Source: Bacteroidales bacterium UBA3724 (GTDB lineage Bacteria > Bacteroidota > Bacteroidia > Bacteroidales > P3). Taken from it: a stretch of 47,315 bases of DNA. A model generated the notes under the pieces. The model was given only the letters and a program-made list of their open reading frames with translations, did no database searches and was not told the DNA's origin. The number at the start of each line of letters is the position of its first letter. Position 1 is the stretch's first letter. Shown here piece by piece: positions 15,728 to 26,900 of the stretch. The stretch is taken from positions 15,342 to 62,656 of the forward strand of contig DFHL01000123.1 of the NCBI GenBank assembly GCA_002371315.1. Reading direction: 5' to 3'. The translations under genes and the position numbers were made by a program.

Positions 15728-17704
15728 ATGAGCAGGACAAGAATTCTTCTGTTCCTTGTGGCAACAACTGTCCTTCTCGGACGCGCGTCGGCTAAGCCCG
15801 TGTCGTCCGAGAGGGCACTTGCCGTGGCCAAAACCTTCTGGGTCGAGCTTACCGACAGCAAGGCCGACCCGCAGTTCAAGGAGCGAATGCAGGAATGGCC
15901 CTTCGACGGCATACACCTCTTCACCCGTGCGCAAGGCGGATTTGTGCTGGTGGCTGCCGACGATGCCGCACGGCCCATACTGGGCTACTCGCCCTCGTCG
16001 ACCATCGACCCCGCCAACCTGCCGCTCCCCTTGGCCAAATGGCTTGGGCTCTACCAACAGCAGATCGAGGCGGCCCGCGCGGCCGATGCCAAGGCCGTGG
16101 CCAGCGACGCCGCCGAATGGCACCGCCTCGAGCGCGGAATCACGCGTCCCTTCGCCAAAGACGGCGTGGGTCCGCTGCTGACAACCCTCTGGGACCAGCA
16201 GGAACCCTACAACGAGCTCTGTCCCGACGGTACCGTCACGGGATGCGCGGCGACGGCCCAGGCCCAGATGATGAAATACTGGAACTTCCCGCCCTTCGGA
16301 CAGGGCGCGTACAGCTACGACCTGCCCAACTACGGCAGGCAGTCGGCCGACTTTGCCCACACGCTTCTCGACTGGGACAATATGCCCGACCAGCCCACCG
16401 TCTACTCGCCAGACGTCCAGCGCAACGCCGTGGCCACGCTGATGTACGTCTGTGGCGTGGCCCTCGAGATGCAATATAACGTCCCCTCCGTCGGCAGCTC
16501 GGCGGCCGGTTTGGCAGGTATGCCCGGCATCCACAGCATCGACAACTCGCTCAAGGACTACTTCCACTACAGTCAGGATATGCAGGTCATCACCAAGAGT
16601 TACGGCTACACCGACGCCACGTGGCGTGCAGCCCTAATCCAGGAACTTGACCGGCACCATCCCATCATCTACACAGGCTCGGCCACGCAGGGCGGACACG
16701 GATTCGTCTGCGACGGATACGACAGCCGGCAGTATCTGCACTTCAACTTCGGCTGGAGCGGCAGGGGCGACGGCTATTTCCCGGTCGACTCGATCAGCCC
16801 CGGCGTCGGCGGTGTCGGCGGCAATGTCACCTACACCTTCAATCTCCTCAACCAGGCCCTCATCGGCGCCGTGCCCGACTATGCCCTGCGCGCAAGCGAC
16901 TCCGTAGTGTCGTTCGCCGGCAACGGCGGCAACGACTCGGTCCTCGTCTGCGTCAACCCCACCATCGATGCGCCTATCCATATCAGCGTCGACGCGTCGT
17001 GGGTGACACTCGGTCAAACCAGCATCGATGGCGCCGGATGGCTGACAATCAGCGCGCAGCCTTACGACGGCAGCAACGAGCGCAACGCCGTCATCACCCT
17101 CACGCAGGGCAGCGAGGTGGTGCGCATCAGGATAGTGCAAATAAACTACAGCCCCGACGAGATGTGCCCCCTCACCGTGGTGATGGAAAGCACCAACGGC
17201 AACGGATGGAACGACAACGCCCGCCTGACCCTCGAATCGGCCTCGGGCTACATCTTCGGAACGGCGCACCTTGCCGGCGGCTCGAAGGATTCGGTAACCA
17301 TAATGGTTGCGCCCAGGGATGTATACTCCGTGTGGCACAGCGGTGGCGGCAGCGACCGATACGTCAAATACTTTGTCCGCAACCAGTACGGCGAGGACTT
17401 TGTCAGCGTCGAGTACGCCTATCGCGACGGCGGCACCGACCTCATCCCCTGGCCGTGCGCCCACGTGTCGACAGGCGACATCGTCAGCCAAGAGGCCGCC
17501 ATCGTATGTCCCAACCCGGCAAGCGAGACGCTCAACATCAAGTGCAACAGCCTGATACGCGTCGAAATCTACGACCTTCAGGGTCGCCTGGCGCTCGCCT
17601 CCAGCAGCAACAGCGTCAGCCTTGGGGCTTTGCCTTACGGCAACTATATCGCCCGAATCGTCTCCGACAGCGGCATCGTCGTGAAGCACTTCGTAAAGAA
17701 ATAA
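15728..17704 (+). CDS. C10-family cysteine protease (streptopain-like) with T9SS sorting domain
   Basis: The 658-residue secreted protein has a signal peptide (MSRTRILLFLVATTVLLG), a propeptide of the Peptidase_C10/SpeB-prodomain kind (about 24-140), and the papain-like core. The nucleophile is Cys173 in TGCAATAQAQMM, and the catalytic His324 is in GGHGFVCDGYD. The downstream HFNFGWSGRGDGYF loop completes the SpeB signature. A BACON-like Ig segment follows (about 395-475). The last 75 residues form a type A T9SS C-terminal domain (PNPASETLNI, EIYDLQGR, HFVKK). The propeptide should keep the enzyme inactive until export. SpeB-like enzymes cut host proteins; the target here is unknown. Two intrinsic terminators follow. 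Confidence 0.94.
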   Translation: MSRTRILLFLVATTVLLGRASAKPVSSERALAVAKTFWVELTDSKADPQFKERMQEWPFDGIHLFTRAQGGFVLVAADDAARPILGYSPSSTIDPANLPLPLAKWLGLYQQQIEAARAADAKAVASDAAEWHRLERGITRPFAKDGVGPLLTTLWDQQEPYNELCPDGTVTGCAATAQAQMMKYWNFPPFGQGAYSYDLPNYGRQSADFAHTLLDWDNMPDQPTVYSPDVQRNAVATLMYVCGVALEMQYNVPSVGSSAAGLAGMPGIHSIDNSLKDYFHYSQDMQVITKSYGYTDATWRAALIQELDRHHPIIYTGSATQGGHGFVCDGYDSRQYLHFNFGWSGRGDGYFPVDSISPGVGGVGGNVTYTFNLLNQALIGAVPDYALRASDSVVSFAGNGGNDSVLVCVNPTIDAPIHISVDASWVTLGQTSIDGAGWLTISAQPYDGSNERNAVITLTQGSEVVRIRIVQINYSPDEMCPLTVVMESTNGNGWNDNARLTLESASGYIFGTAHLAGGSKDSVTIMVAPRDVYSVWHSGGGSDRYVKYFVRNQYGEDFVSVEYAYRDGGTDLIPWPCAHVSTGDIVSQEAAIVCPNPASETLNIKCNSLIRVEIYDLQGRLALASSSNSVSLGALPYGNYIARIVSDSGIVVKHFVKK

Positions 17705-17726
17705 CCGGCAAGCCCGCACACTTTTT

Positions 17727-17759
17727 CCCGGCACAGACCCCTGTGCCGGGATTTTTTTT
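17727..17759 (+). terminator. Intrinsic terminator after the C10 protease gene
   Basis: A perfect 10-bp stem, CCCGGCACAG with CTGTGCCGGG, encloses ACCC. A run of eight T follows at 17752-17759. Confidence 0.95.
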
Positions 17760-17760
17760 G

Positions 17761-17786
17761 CCGCACCCCTCCCGGTGCGGTTTTTT
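17761..17786 (+). terminator. Second, tandem intrinsic terminator
   Basis: CCGCACC pairs with GGTGCGG around a 6-nt loop and is followed by six T. It starts one base after the previous terminator's T-tract, giving a double stop. Confidence 0.85.
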
Positions 17787-17821
17787 AATGCCAAAAATTC
17801 GCCTTATTTTCGCTCCCGAAA

Positions 17822-18103
17822 TGTTAAAATTTCACCCAAATCGGCAGAAAAAATTTAACATTTATATATACTTCATTTACAACAACTTGTAAAACAGCAT
17901 TCCGATTTTACTCTGGGACAGCTCTGAATTTAACCCTTATAAAGTACTGACCATCTTCTTATTATCTTCTACTGAAGTAGTATTTGGTAAGAACTTGATA
18001 AGAACTTGGGTAGAATTTGGTAAGAAGATGGTATATGGAAAACAGGGGGTTACGAGGGCGAAAAAATGGCGAAATCGGCGGCGGAAATGTTAAAATTTAA
18101 CAT
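17822..18103. repeat. Composite intergenic element, copy 1 (TGTTAAA palindromes around an 11-nt phased array)
   Basis: The left boundary is an inverted pair, TGTTAAAA (17822) and TTTAACA (ending 17860), 39 nt end to end. The core spans 17950-18032: perfect 12-bp inverted arms (ACCATCTTCTTA at 17950-17961 and its complement at 18021-18032) enclose four 11-nt direct units of consensus TTGGTAAGAAY at 17984, 17995, 18006 and 18017. The right boundary is the palindrome TGTTAAAATTTAACA near 18088-18102. A second copy with the same order lies at 36526-36748. No open reading frame of substance is present. Confidence 0.8.
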
Positions 18104-18173
18104 AATTTTTCCAACTTTTGGTGATGCCAGCGGTGGGCCTGCGCGGGCCGAGGAACTGTCGTTGGAGGGGTAC

Positions 18174-18283
18174 GGAATGGGCGCAGAATGGGTGCTGGAT
18201 GGGTACGAGATGGGTGCGTGATGGGTGTGGAATGGGTGTGGAATGGGTGCGAAATGGGGGCGGGATGAGTGCCTGATGAGGAA
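18174..18283. repeat. Ten-unit 11-nt tandem array upstream of rsfS
   Basis: Ten consecutive 11-nt units occupy 18174-18283 with consensus NNRATGGGTGC; the ATG-GG core recurs exactly every 11 bases. Units differ mainly at the first three positions. The array ends 81 nt before the rsfS promoter element. Its period is not a multiple of three and it has no start context, so it is not coding. Confidence 0.9.
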
Positions 18284-18364
18284 AATGAACGGCGAGGCAA
18301 ATCTTAAAATAACAAAAAAAATCGCGCTGGGCACAATTATGGGCCGGAATTGGATTTTTTTTCT

Positions 18365-18372
18365 TATTTTTG
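18365..18372 (+). promoter_or_regulatory. Candidate -7 element of the rsfS-ftsH operon
   Basis: TATTTTTG matches TAnnTTTG and lies 24 nt before ATG 18396. No TTG is found at the ideal 19-nt spacing; the nearest is at 18350-18352. It follows AT-rich DNA downstream of the 11-nt array. Confidence 0.5.
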
Positions 18373-18395
18373 CAAATTTGAACAAATAATATATA

Positions 18396-18764
18396 ATGTC
18401 CGACAAAAGAGATAAACTAACTGAAAGCAAAGCGCTTGCAAAGTTGGCGGCGCTTGGTATGGAGAACAAAAAAGGATTGGAACCGGTGGTGCTTGACCTT
18501 CAGGGCATACCGTCGGCTCCGGCCAACTATTTCGTCATCTGCAGCGGCAACGTGCCGTCGCACGTCGCGGCCATAAGCGATGGCGTCTTTGAAAGCATCA
18601 AGAAGGCTACGGGTTTGAACCCCCTGCGCGTCGAGGGCTACGACAATGCCGAATGGATATTGATGGACTATTTCGACGTTGTGGTGCATATCTTCCTGAA
18701 AGACAAGCGCGACCACTACCGGCTGGAACAGCTTTGGGCCGACAGCGAGAGGGTCGAAATCTGA
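18396..18764 (+). CDS. rsfS: Ribosome silencing factor RsfS
   Basis: The 122-residue protein binds ribosomal protein uL14 and blocks subunit joining when nutrients are scarce. Family features are the VVLDLQGIPSAPANYFVICSG core, the VEGYDNAEWILMDYFDVVVHIF stretch (read as two adjoining segments) and YRLEQLW near the end. The length is typical. It heads the rsfS-ftsH-LUD-cdsA-psd-rluA gene string, with ftsH starting 75 nt later; rsfS followed by ftsH is the usual order in Bacteroidales. Confidence 0.95.
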   Translation: MSDKRDKLTESKALAKLAALGMENKKGLEPVVLDLQGIPSAPANYFVICSGNVPSHVAAISDGVFESIKKATGLNPLRVEGYDNAEWILMDYFDVVVHIFLKDKRDHYRLEQLWADSERVEI

Positions 18765-18838
18765 CCGCCGGGCCGACAGCGGCAGGCACCGTGCAGGAAC
18801 CACAGAAGCCAAACTACTATTTAAACTACTGACTACCA

Positions 18839-20986
<2,148 letters not shown>

Positions 20987-20989
20987 ACG

Positions 20990-21631
20990 ATGAAAGAGAC
21001 TTCGACCGACAATATGCTGCAAACCGGCAGGACACGCTCGGACAGGGTGCTGAAAGGAATCCGCGAGGCGCTGATAAACCGCAACGACGTCGCCGACTGC
21101 GAAGCGTGCGTCAACGCCAACGAGGCTTCGGCCGAGGATCTGAGTGTGGCCTTTGCGCAAAGCTTCACGAAAGGCGGCGGCACGATGTATTACTGTCTGA
21201 ACGAGAACGACATCCGCGCCCGCCTCGAAGAGATACAGCACCGTCACGGCGATGTCATCGTGGGCTGCGCCAGCGAGAATCTGGCCTCGTTTCTGTGCCA
21301 CATCGGCCTGGGCAGCTGCTGCCTGTGCGACGCCTCGAAAGTCTATCCGCTTGGCGCGACGCTGTGCGAAGCCCTCATAGCCTGGAACGGCGGCATCGTC
21401 ATCTCGTCCAACCTGGGACTGGGCAAGACCATCCCCGCCCTGCCGGAGACGACCGTCGTGCTGGCATTCACGTCGCAGGTGGTGGCCAACTGGGAAGCTG
21501 CCAACGAAAGGCTCAAGGCCCTCTATTCAGATTATCCCGACCAGATAATCGTCACCCAACCAAGCAGCTACGCCTACCGCAAGGGGGCGCAGAAGCTTTA
21601 CCTGCTGCTGATAGAGGACGAGACGAATTGA
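20990..21631 (+). CDS. LUD-domain protein (LutC-like)
   Basis: The 213-residue protein has the LUD fold of LutC/YkgG proteins: GTMYYC after a short N-terminal helix pair, and a conserved CDASKVYPLGATLCEALIAWNG-like stretch that ends with GGIVISSN. LUD proteins are named for lactate utilisation complexes with Fe-S partners LutA/LutB, but no such partners are near. Bacteroidales regularly keep this gene between ftsH and cdsA, which suggests another role, possibly tied to membrane quality control; that is inference. It begins 3 nt after ftsH and ends 31 nt before cdsA. Confidence 0.8.
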   Translation: MKETSTDNMLQTGRTRSDRVLKGIREALINRNDVADCEACVNANEASAEDLSVAFAQSFTKGGGTMYYCLNENDIRARLEEIQHRHGDVIVGCASENLASFLCHIGLGSCCLCDASKVYPLGATLCEALIAWNGGIVISSNLGLGKTIPALPETTVVLAFTSQVVANWEAANERLKALYSDYPDQIIVTQPSSYAYRKGAQKLYLLLIEDETN

Positions 21632-21662
21632 CAATAACAATAATATTAACCTTAACTTTGAG

Positions 21663-22553
21663 ATGAAAAAGTTTTTGACACGTACTTTGAGCGGAGCGGT
21701 ATATGTGGCGATAATTGTGGCGACAGTCTATGCCGGCTGGATTGTAAAACGTTTTGGTGTGGAGTTTTACCGATCCGAAATGATCGGCAGCATTATTGCC
21801 AGCGCTGTATTCTTTGCCATAGGACTTATAGGCACATACGAAATCATCAACAACCTTGCCAAAAAGGGTGTTGAATGCAACCGTTTTATGGCCTATCTTA
21901 CAGCAATACTGACCTTTATACTCGTCCACTTGAGCTATACAAGCTACTATTACTTTGAACTCACCAGTAGTTTTTGGACATTACGCTTCGTGTGTATCCT
22001 GCCAGCGCTATGGCTCGGCGTTTTTGTCGTTCAGCTGTGGCGCGACGACGAACACCCCTTCGCCACAGCCGGCTACACCCTCCTGCCCTCTCTGTGGCTG
22101 ATGCTCCCCCTTTCGATAATGTGCAATATTCAGCTGAGCCAGTGCAGTTTCCTGATGATGGTCTTCATCTTCATTTGGGTGAACGACAGTTTTGCATACC
22201 TTACGGGAATGCTGCTGGGCAAACACAAGATGTGGGAACGCCACTCGCCCAACAAGACGTGGGAGGGCACCATCGGCGGAGCCTTGTTCTGCGTCGCCGC
22301 AGCGCTGTTTATAGCACCGCTGTTCAACCACGGCTTTCAGTCCTACAGCAGGGCGAGCTGGATTGCAGTGGGACTCATCTGCAGTGTTTTAGGCACCCTG
22401 GGCGACCTTGTGGAGTCGATGTTCAAGCGCTACTGCGGCGTCAAGGACAGCGGCAACATAATGCCCGGCCACGGCGGAGTGCTGGACCGGTTCGACAGCC
22501 TTCTGATTGCCGTGCCGTTCGTTGAAACCTATTTAGTCATCCTCTATAGCTAA
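21663..22553 (+). CDS. cdsA: Phosphatidate cytidylyltransferase
   Basis: The 296-residue integral membrane enzyme makes CDP-diacylglycerol from CTP and phosphatidate, the branch point of phospholipid synthesis. It has about eight hydrophobic helices. The C-terminal signature reads SMFKRYCGVKDSGNIMPG then HGGVLDRFDSLL, with the metal-binding Asp residues of the family intact, and SPNKTWEGTIGG is also typical. The N-terminal 60 residues are less GC-rich than the rest. The downstream psd gene starts 6 nt later and uses lipid made from the CDP-DAG, so the pair forms a phosphatidylethanolamine pathway cassette (pssA not in the window). Confidence 0.96.
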   Translation: MKKFLTRTLSGAVYVAIIVATVYAGWIVKRFGVEFYRSEMIGSIIASAVFFAIGLIGTYEIINNLAKKGVECNRFMAYLTAILTFILVHLSYTSYYYFELTSSFWTLRFVCILPALWLGVFVVQLWRDDEHPFATAGYTLLPSLWLMLPLSIMCNIQLSQCSFLMMVFIFIWVNDSFAYLTGMLLGKHKMWERHSPNKTWEGTIGGALFCVAAALFIAPLFNHGFQSYSRASWIAVGLICSVLGTLGDLVESMFKRYCGVKDSGNIMPGHGGVLDRFDSLLIAVPFVETYLVILYS

Positions 22554-22559
22554 TCAGAT

Positions 22560-23219
22560 ATGTACATACACAAAGAAGGTTACCGATTACTGTTCAGCAC
22601 ACTGGCCATCTTCGTCGCCATCACGGTGCTGATGATAGTGTTTACCGACCACCTGAATTTTTTCAACTGGCTGCTCATTGTGCTGATGTTTGGCTTCTGG
22701 CTGGCGCTGGCGTCGTTTTTCCGCATCCCGAAGCGTATTTTTACCGAGGATCCTAAGCGGCTCATCTCGCCTGCCGACGGCACCATCTGCACCATTGAGC
22801 AGGTATTCGAGAAGGAGTATCTGAACTGCGAGTGCCTGATGGTCAGCGTCTTTATGTATGGGACCGATGTGCACGTCAACCGCTACCCAGTGGACGGCCT
22901 CGTCGAATATGTCAAGTACCACAAAGGCAACTACTTCGTGGCTTCTTATCCCAAATCGTCGCTGATGAACGAGCGCGCCAGCATCGGTATGCTGCTCGAC
23001 AACGGGCAGCGCATCCTGATGCGACAGGTGGCCGGCGTGATGGCCCGCCGCATAGTCTGCTACGCTCGCGAAGGCGAGCGCGTCAAGCAGAACCAGGAGC
23101 TGGGTTTCATCAAGTTCGGCTCGCGCGTGGACCTCTACCTGCCGCTCGACACCGAGATAGACGTGGCCCTCGAAGATGTAGTCCGCAACGGAGTAACCCC
23201 CATCGCCAAGTTGAAATGA
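22560..23219 (+). CDS. psd: Phosphatidylserine decarboxylase proenzyme
   Basis: The 219-residue enzyme converts phosphatidylserine to phosphatidylethanolamine. It is the short, PSD-A-type form: two N-terminal membrane helices (about 10-55), then SPADGTICTIEQVFE, the GTDVHVNRYPVDG core, and the self-cleavage site KFGSRVDLYLP near the C-terminus, where Ser would become the pyruvoyl group. The gene follows cdsA closely and overlaps the pseudouridine synthase gene by 4 nt (ATGA). Confidence 0.95.
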   Translation: MYIHKEGYRLLFSTLAIFVAITVLMIVFTDHLNFFNWLLIVLMFGFWLALASFFRIPKRIFTEDPKRLISPADGTICTIEQVFEKEYLNCECLMVSVFMYGTDVHVNRYPVDGLVEYVKYHKGNYFVASYPKSSLMNERASIGMLLDNGQRILMRQVAGVMARRIVCYAREGERVKQNQELGFIKFGSRVDLYLPLDTEIDVALEDVVRNGVTPIAKLK

Positions 23220-23905
23220 CACTTGAAGAGCAAATATTATACGAAGACAACCACCTGCTGGCGCTCAACAAGCGCTGCGGCCAGATAGTGCAGGGCGACA
23301 AGACCGGCGATGTGCCGCTACCCGAGCTGATCAAGGCTTTCCTCAAAGAGCGCGACAGCAAGCCCGGCAATGTCTTCTGCGGCGTCATCCACCGTCTGGA
23401 CCGTCCCGTGAGCGGCGTGGTGCTTTTTGCCAAGACCTCGAAGGCCTTGAGCCGTATGAACGAGAGCGTAAAGGGCAGAGAAATGCAGAAGACCTATTGG
23501 GCATTGTGCAAAGAGGCTCCGCTGCACACCGAAGGGCACTTGGAAGACTGGCTGCTGCGCAACGAGAAACAAAACAAGAGCTTTGTGGTCAAGGCTGGCA
23601 CCGAGGGTGCCAAACTGGCCGTGCTCGACTATCGCCTGATAGGTGTCAGCAGTGGCGGCTATCACCTGCTTGAAATAGACCTCCACACCGGCCGTCACCA
23701 CCAGATCAGAGCCCAGCTGGCCAACATAGGGTGCCACATAAAAGGCGACCTGAAATACGGTGCCGACCGATCCAATCCTGACGGCGGTATCTCGCTGCAC
23801 GCCAGAAGCATAACATTCCAGCATCCTGTTCGCAAGGAACCCCTGACCATTATTGCGCCGCCTCCCGACGAGCCGATCTGGAAAAATTTTGAGTTCAACG
23901 CATGA
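23216..23905 (+). CDS. RluA-family pseudouridine synthase
   Basis: 229 residues, without an S4 RNA-binding domain. The catalytic motif HRLDRPVSGVVLFAKT (Asp in RLD) lies near residue 60. The family's KTYWALCK and the HTGRHHQIRAQLANIG stretch follow, then GDLKYGAD. It isomerises uridine in rRNA or tRNA; which site cannot be told. The start ATG 23216 overlaps the psd stop, so it is the last gene of the operon. A longer open frame upstream runs through psd and is not real. Confidence 0.93.
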   Translation: MTLEEQILYEDNHLLALNKRCGQIVQGDKTGDVPLPELIKAFLKERDSKPGNVFCGVIHRLDRPVSGVVLFAKTSKALSRMNESVKGREMQKTYWALCKEAPLHTEGHLEDWLLRNEKQNKSFVVKAGTEGAKLAVLDYRLIGVSSGGYHLLEIDLHTGRHHQIRAQLANIGCHIKGDLKYGADRSNPDGGISLHARSITFQHPVRKEPLTIIAPPPDEPIWKNFEFNA

Positions 23906-23948
23906 AATAAAATCAAATAATAGAATACAAAATATAAATATATTGACA

Positions 23949-26900
23949 ATGAAGAAACTTTTCATCTTCGCATCTTTACTTTGCCTGACCACCCTGATAA
24001 AGGCACAGCCCTGTCAGGTGAAACAAAGTGATTACAGTCAGATACGACTGAAATTCGACACTCCCGAACTGACAGTGACTCAGACCAGCCTGATGAAGCA
24101 GGAATTCACCAGCCTGAAACTGAAAGGGTTCACCCTGCAGACAGCCGCAGGAAAGCCCGAACTGCCAACAATGGTCAACATCATCGAAGTACCACTTGGC
24201 GACGGACTGAAATACACCGTTGAAGCCATCCAATGCGACACCATCGACGGTTCCGAAATCGGCATCCGCAACGAAATCATCCCGGCTCAACCGTCGCGTC
24301 GCAAAAGCGACACGTCGCCAGTTACGCTGGTCAAGGACGAGAATGCATACAAACTCAATGCCTTCTACGGAGACCCGATGATCGAGCTTGAGGCCATCGG
24401 CATAGCCCGCAACCGCAACCTGGCAAGCGTCAAGTTCAACCCCGTTCGCTGGAACCCTGTCACCAACCAGCTGATTATCGTCAAAAGCCTGACCATCAAC
24501 ATTCAGCAGCACAACGCCGACATCGCTGCCACAAAGCGTATGCAGCAGTTATATGCCAGCCCGGCATTCAACAGCAGCGCCAATGTCATCAACAGCCTCG
24601 GCAGCAAGGACAACAACACCAATGCCCCCCTGCGCTACACCATTGTGGCCCACAGTTCTTTCCGCGGAGCCCTCGACGAGTTTGCCGCCTGGAAGACACG
24701 CAAGGGATTCCTGGTCGACCTTGTCTATACCGACGATGCCAACGTCGGCAGCACAACATCGAGCATAAAGACTTATCTGCAAGGCCTGTACGACAATGCC
24801 ACCGCCAGCAGCCCTGCACCGACATACGTACTCTTCGTCGGCGACATTGCACAGGTTCCGGCTTTCTACCTGACGGCGTACGGCGAGAACCAGTACAGCG
24901 ACCTCAGCTACTGCTGCTGGACCGGCAACGACAACCTGCCCGACTGCTACTATGGCCGCTTCTCGGCCCAGACCTTGGCGCACCTCACTCCACAGATTTC
25001 CAAGACCTTGATGTACGAGCAGTACACCTTCCCCGACCCGACTTACCTCAACACGGCTGCCCTTATTGCCGGCGTCGACCGTGGCACAACGTCCGACAAC
25101 GCTTACAAATATGGTGACCCTGCTATGGACTATGTCGCCAAAACATACGTCACCACCGAAAACGGCTTTAATAATATTGTATATTATAAAAACAACACCA
25201 GTTTCGCCCCCACTGGCGTCACCGTTACTGGCAGTTCGCAAGCCAGCGGCACGTCGGCAGCCCTGCGCAACCTCTACAACAGCGGCTGCGGCTTTGTCAA
25301 CTATACAGCCCACGGCTCCACAACATCGTGGGGCGACCCAAGCTTCACCAACAGCAATGTCAACCAGATGACCAACAACAACAAGCCGATGGTGATGATT
25401 GGCAACTGCTGCCTTACCAACAGTTTCCAAATCGACGCCTGCTTTGGCGAAACCCTGCTGCGCAAAGGCAACAATGCCGGTGCCGTAGGCTATATCGGCG
25501 GCAGCAACTCCACATACTGGACCGAGGACTTCTATTGGACGGTAGGCATCCGTACCAGCATCAGCAACACGATGAATACCAGCTATAACGCAAGTAACCT
25601 GGGAATGTACGACCGTCTCTACCATTCGCACAACGAAACCTACGACAAATGGTATCTGACGATGGGCGCGATGATCCAGGCCGGCAATATGGCCGTCCAG
25701 GCCAGCAGCACCAGTAGCGATATGAAGCTTTACTACTGGCAAATCTACCACCTGATGGGCGACCCCTCGCTGATGCCTTACATTCAGGGCGAAGCCAGCA
25801 CGATGAACCCTAACATCCAGACGGCGATAACCGTTGGCTCCACAAGCCTAAATCTCAGCGCATTGCCGCCATACGCCTACATTGGCTTCACCGACCCCGA
25901 GAACAATCTCATCGGTGCCGCCTTTGCCAATGCCAACGGCAATGCCACACTTACTTTCCCAGCCATCAGCAACGTCGCCGAATACACCATTGTAGTCACG
26001 GCGCAAGGCTTCCAACCCTACACCCAGACCATCAACGCAATAGCCAACGGACCCTATGTCAGCGCTGTGGATATGACCCCCAATGCAACACTTACAGCCA
26101 ACGAAGACATCAATTTTGACATTACCCTGCAGAATCTTGGAGTAGACAACGCCCAAACACTCTCCATCGAATTCCAGAACCTCGACGGCAGCATTCTGCT
26201 CGACACCACAGGCATCATCAACCTCGGCACCACGCTGGCCGCCGGACAGCAGCTGACGCTGAACAATGTATGCAGCGGACATATATGGGGCAACACCCCC
26301 GACCAGCGACAGGCATCCATCAAAGTCATCGTCCGCTGGGGCAACACCGCCAACGACCTGTCGGCCGCAACATACACTTTCAGCATCAACGCCGACAACC
26401 TGAGAATGCAGTCCTACACCGTCGACAGCAGCGACCTCAACACCAACGGCACCGCCACAATCACCATCAGCAACAAGAACATCGGCCACGCCAACCTGAC
26501 CAATGCCACCATTTCGCTGATATCACTCGACCCCGCATTCGACGTCACCACGCCATCATACACCGTCAGTGACATCGCCGCAGGAGTCCCCTGCCGCCAG
26601 ACATTCAATCTCGTCCTGAATGGCGAAGTGCCCACCAACCGCACCGTCGTTCTCATTCAGGCCATCAACAACGGCTTCCGTACCACCAACGACACCGTCA
26701 GCATCATCTTCGGACGCGACAATTCCATCATCACTTTCGAAGACAACACCTGGGGCAGCGACCAGTGGATCCACGGCACCTACCCTTGGCAGATCGTCAG
26801 TCAGGATGCTTATCAGGGCACACATTGCGCACGCTCCTACAACTGCGGCTCAAACAATAACTCCGATCTCAGCATCACTTGGACCTCAACCATCGACGAC

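Noticed and set aside
18174..18283. CRISPR array
   Set aside because: Units are 11 nt without spacers, and there are no cas genes.
20990..21631. Part of a lactate-utilisation (lutABC) operon
   Set aside because: There is no LutA or LutB gene beside it; its neighbours are ftsH and cdsA.
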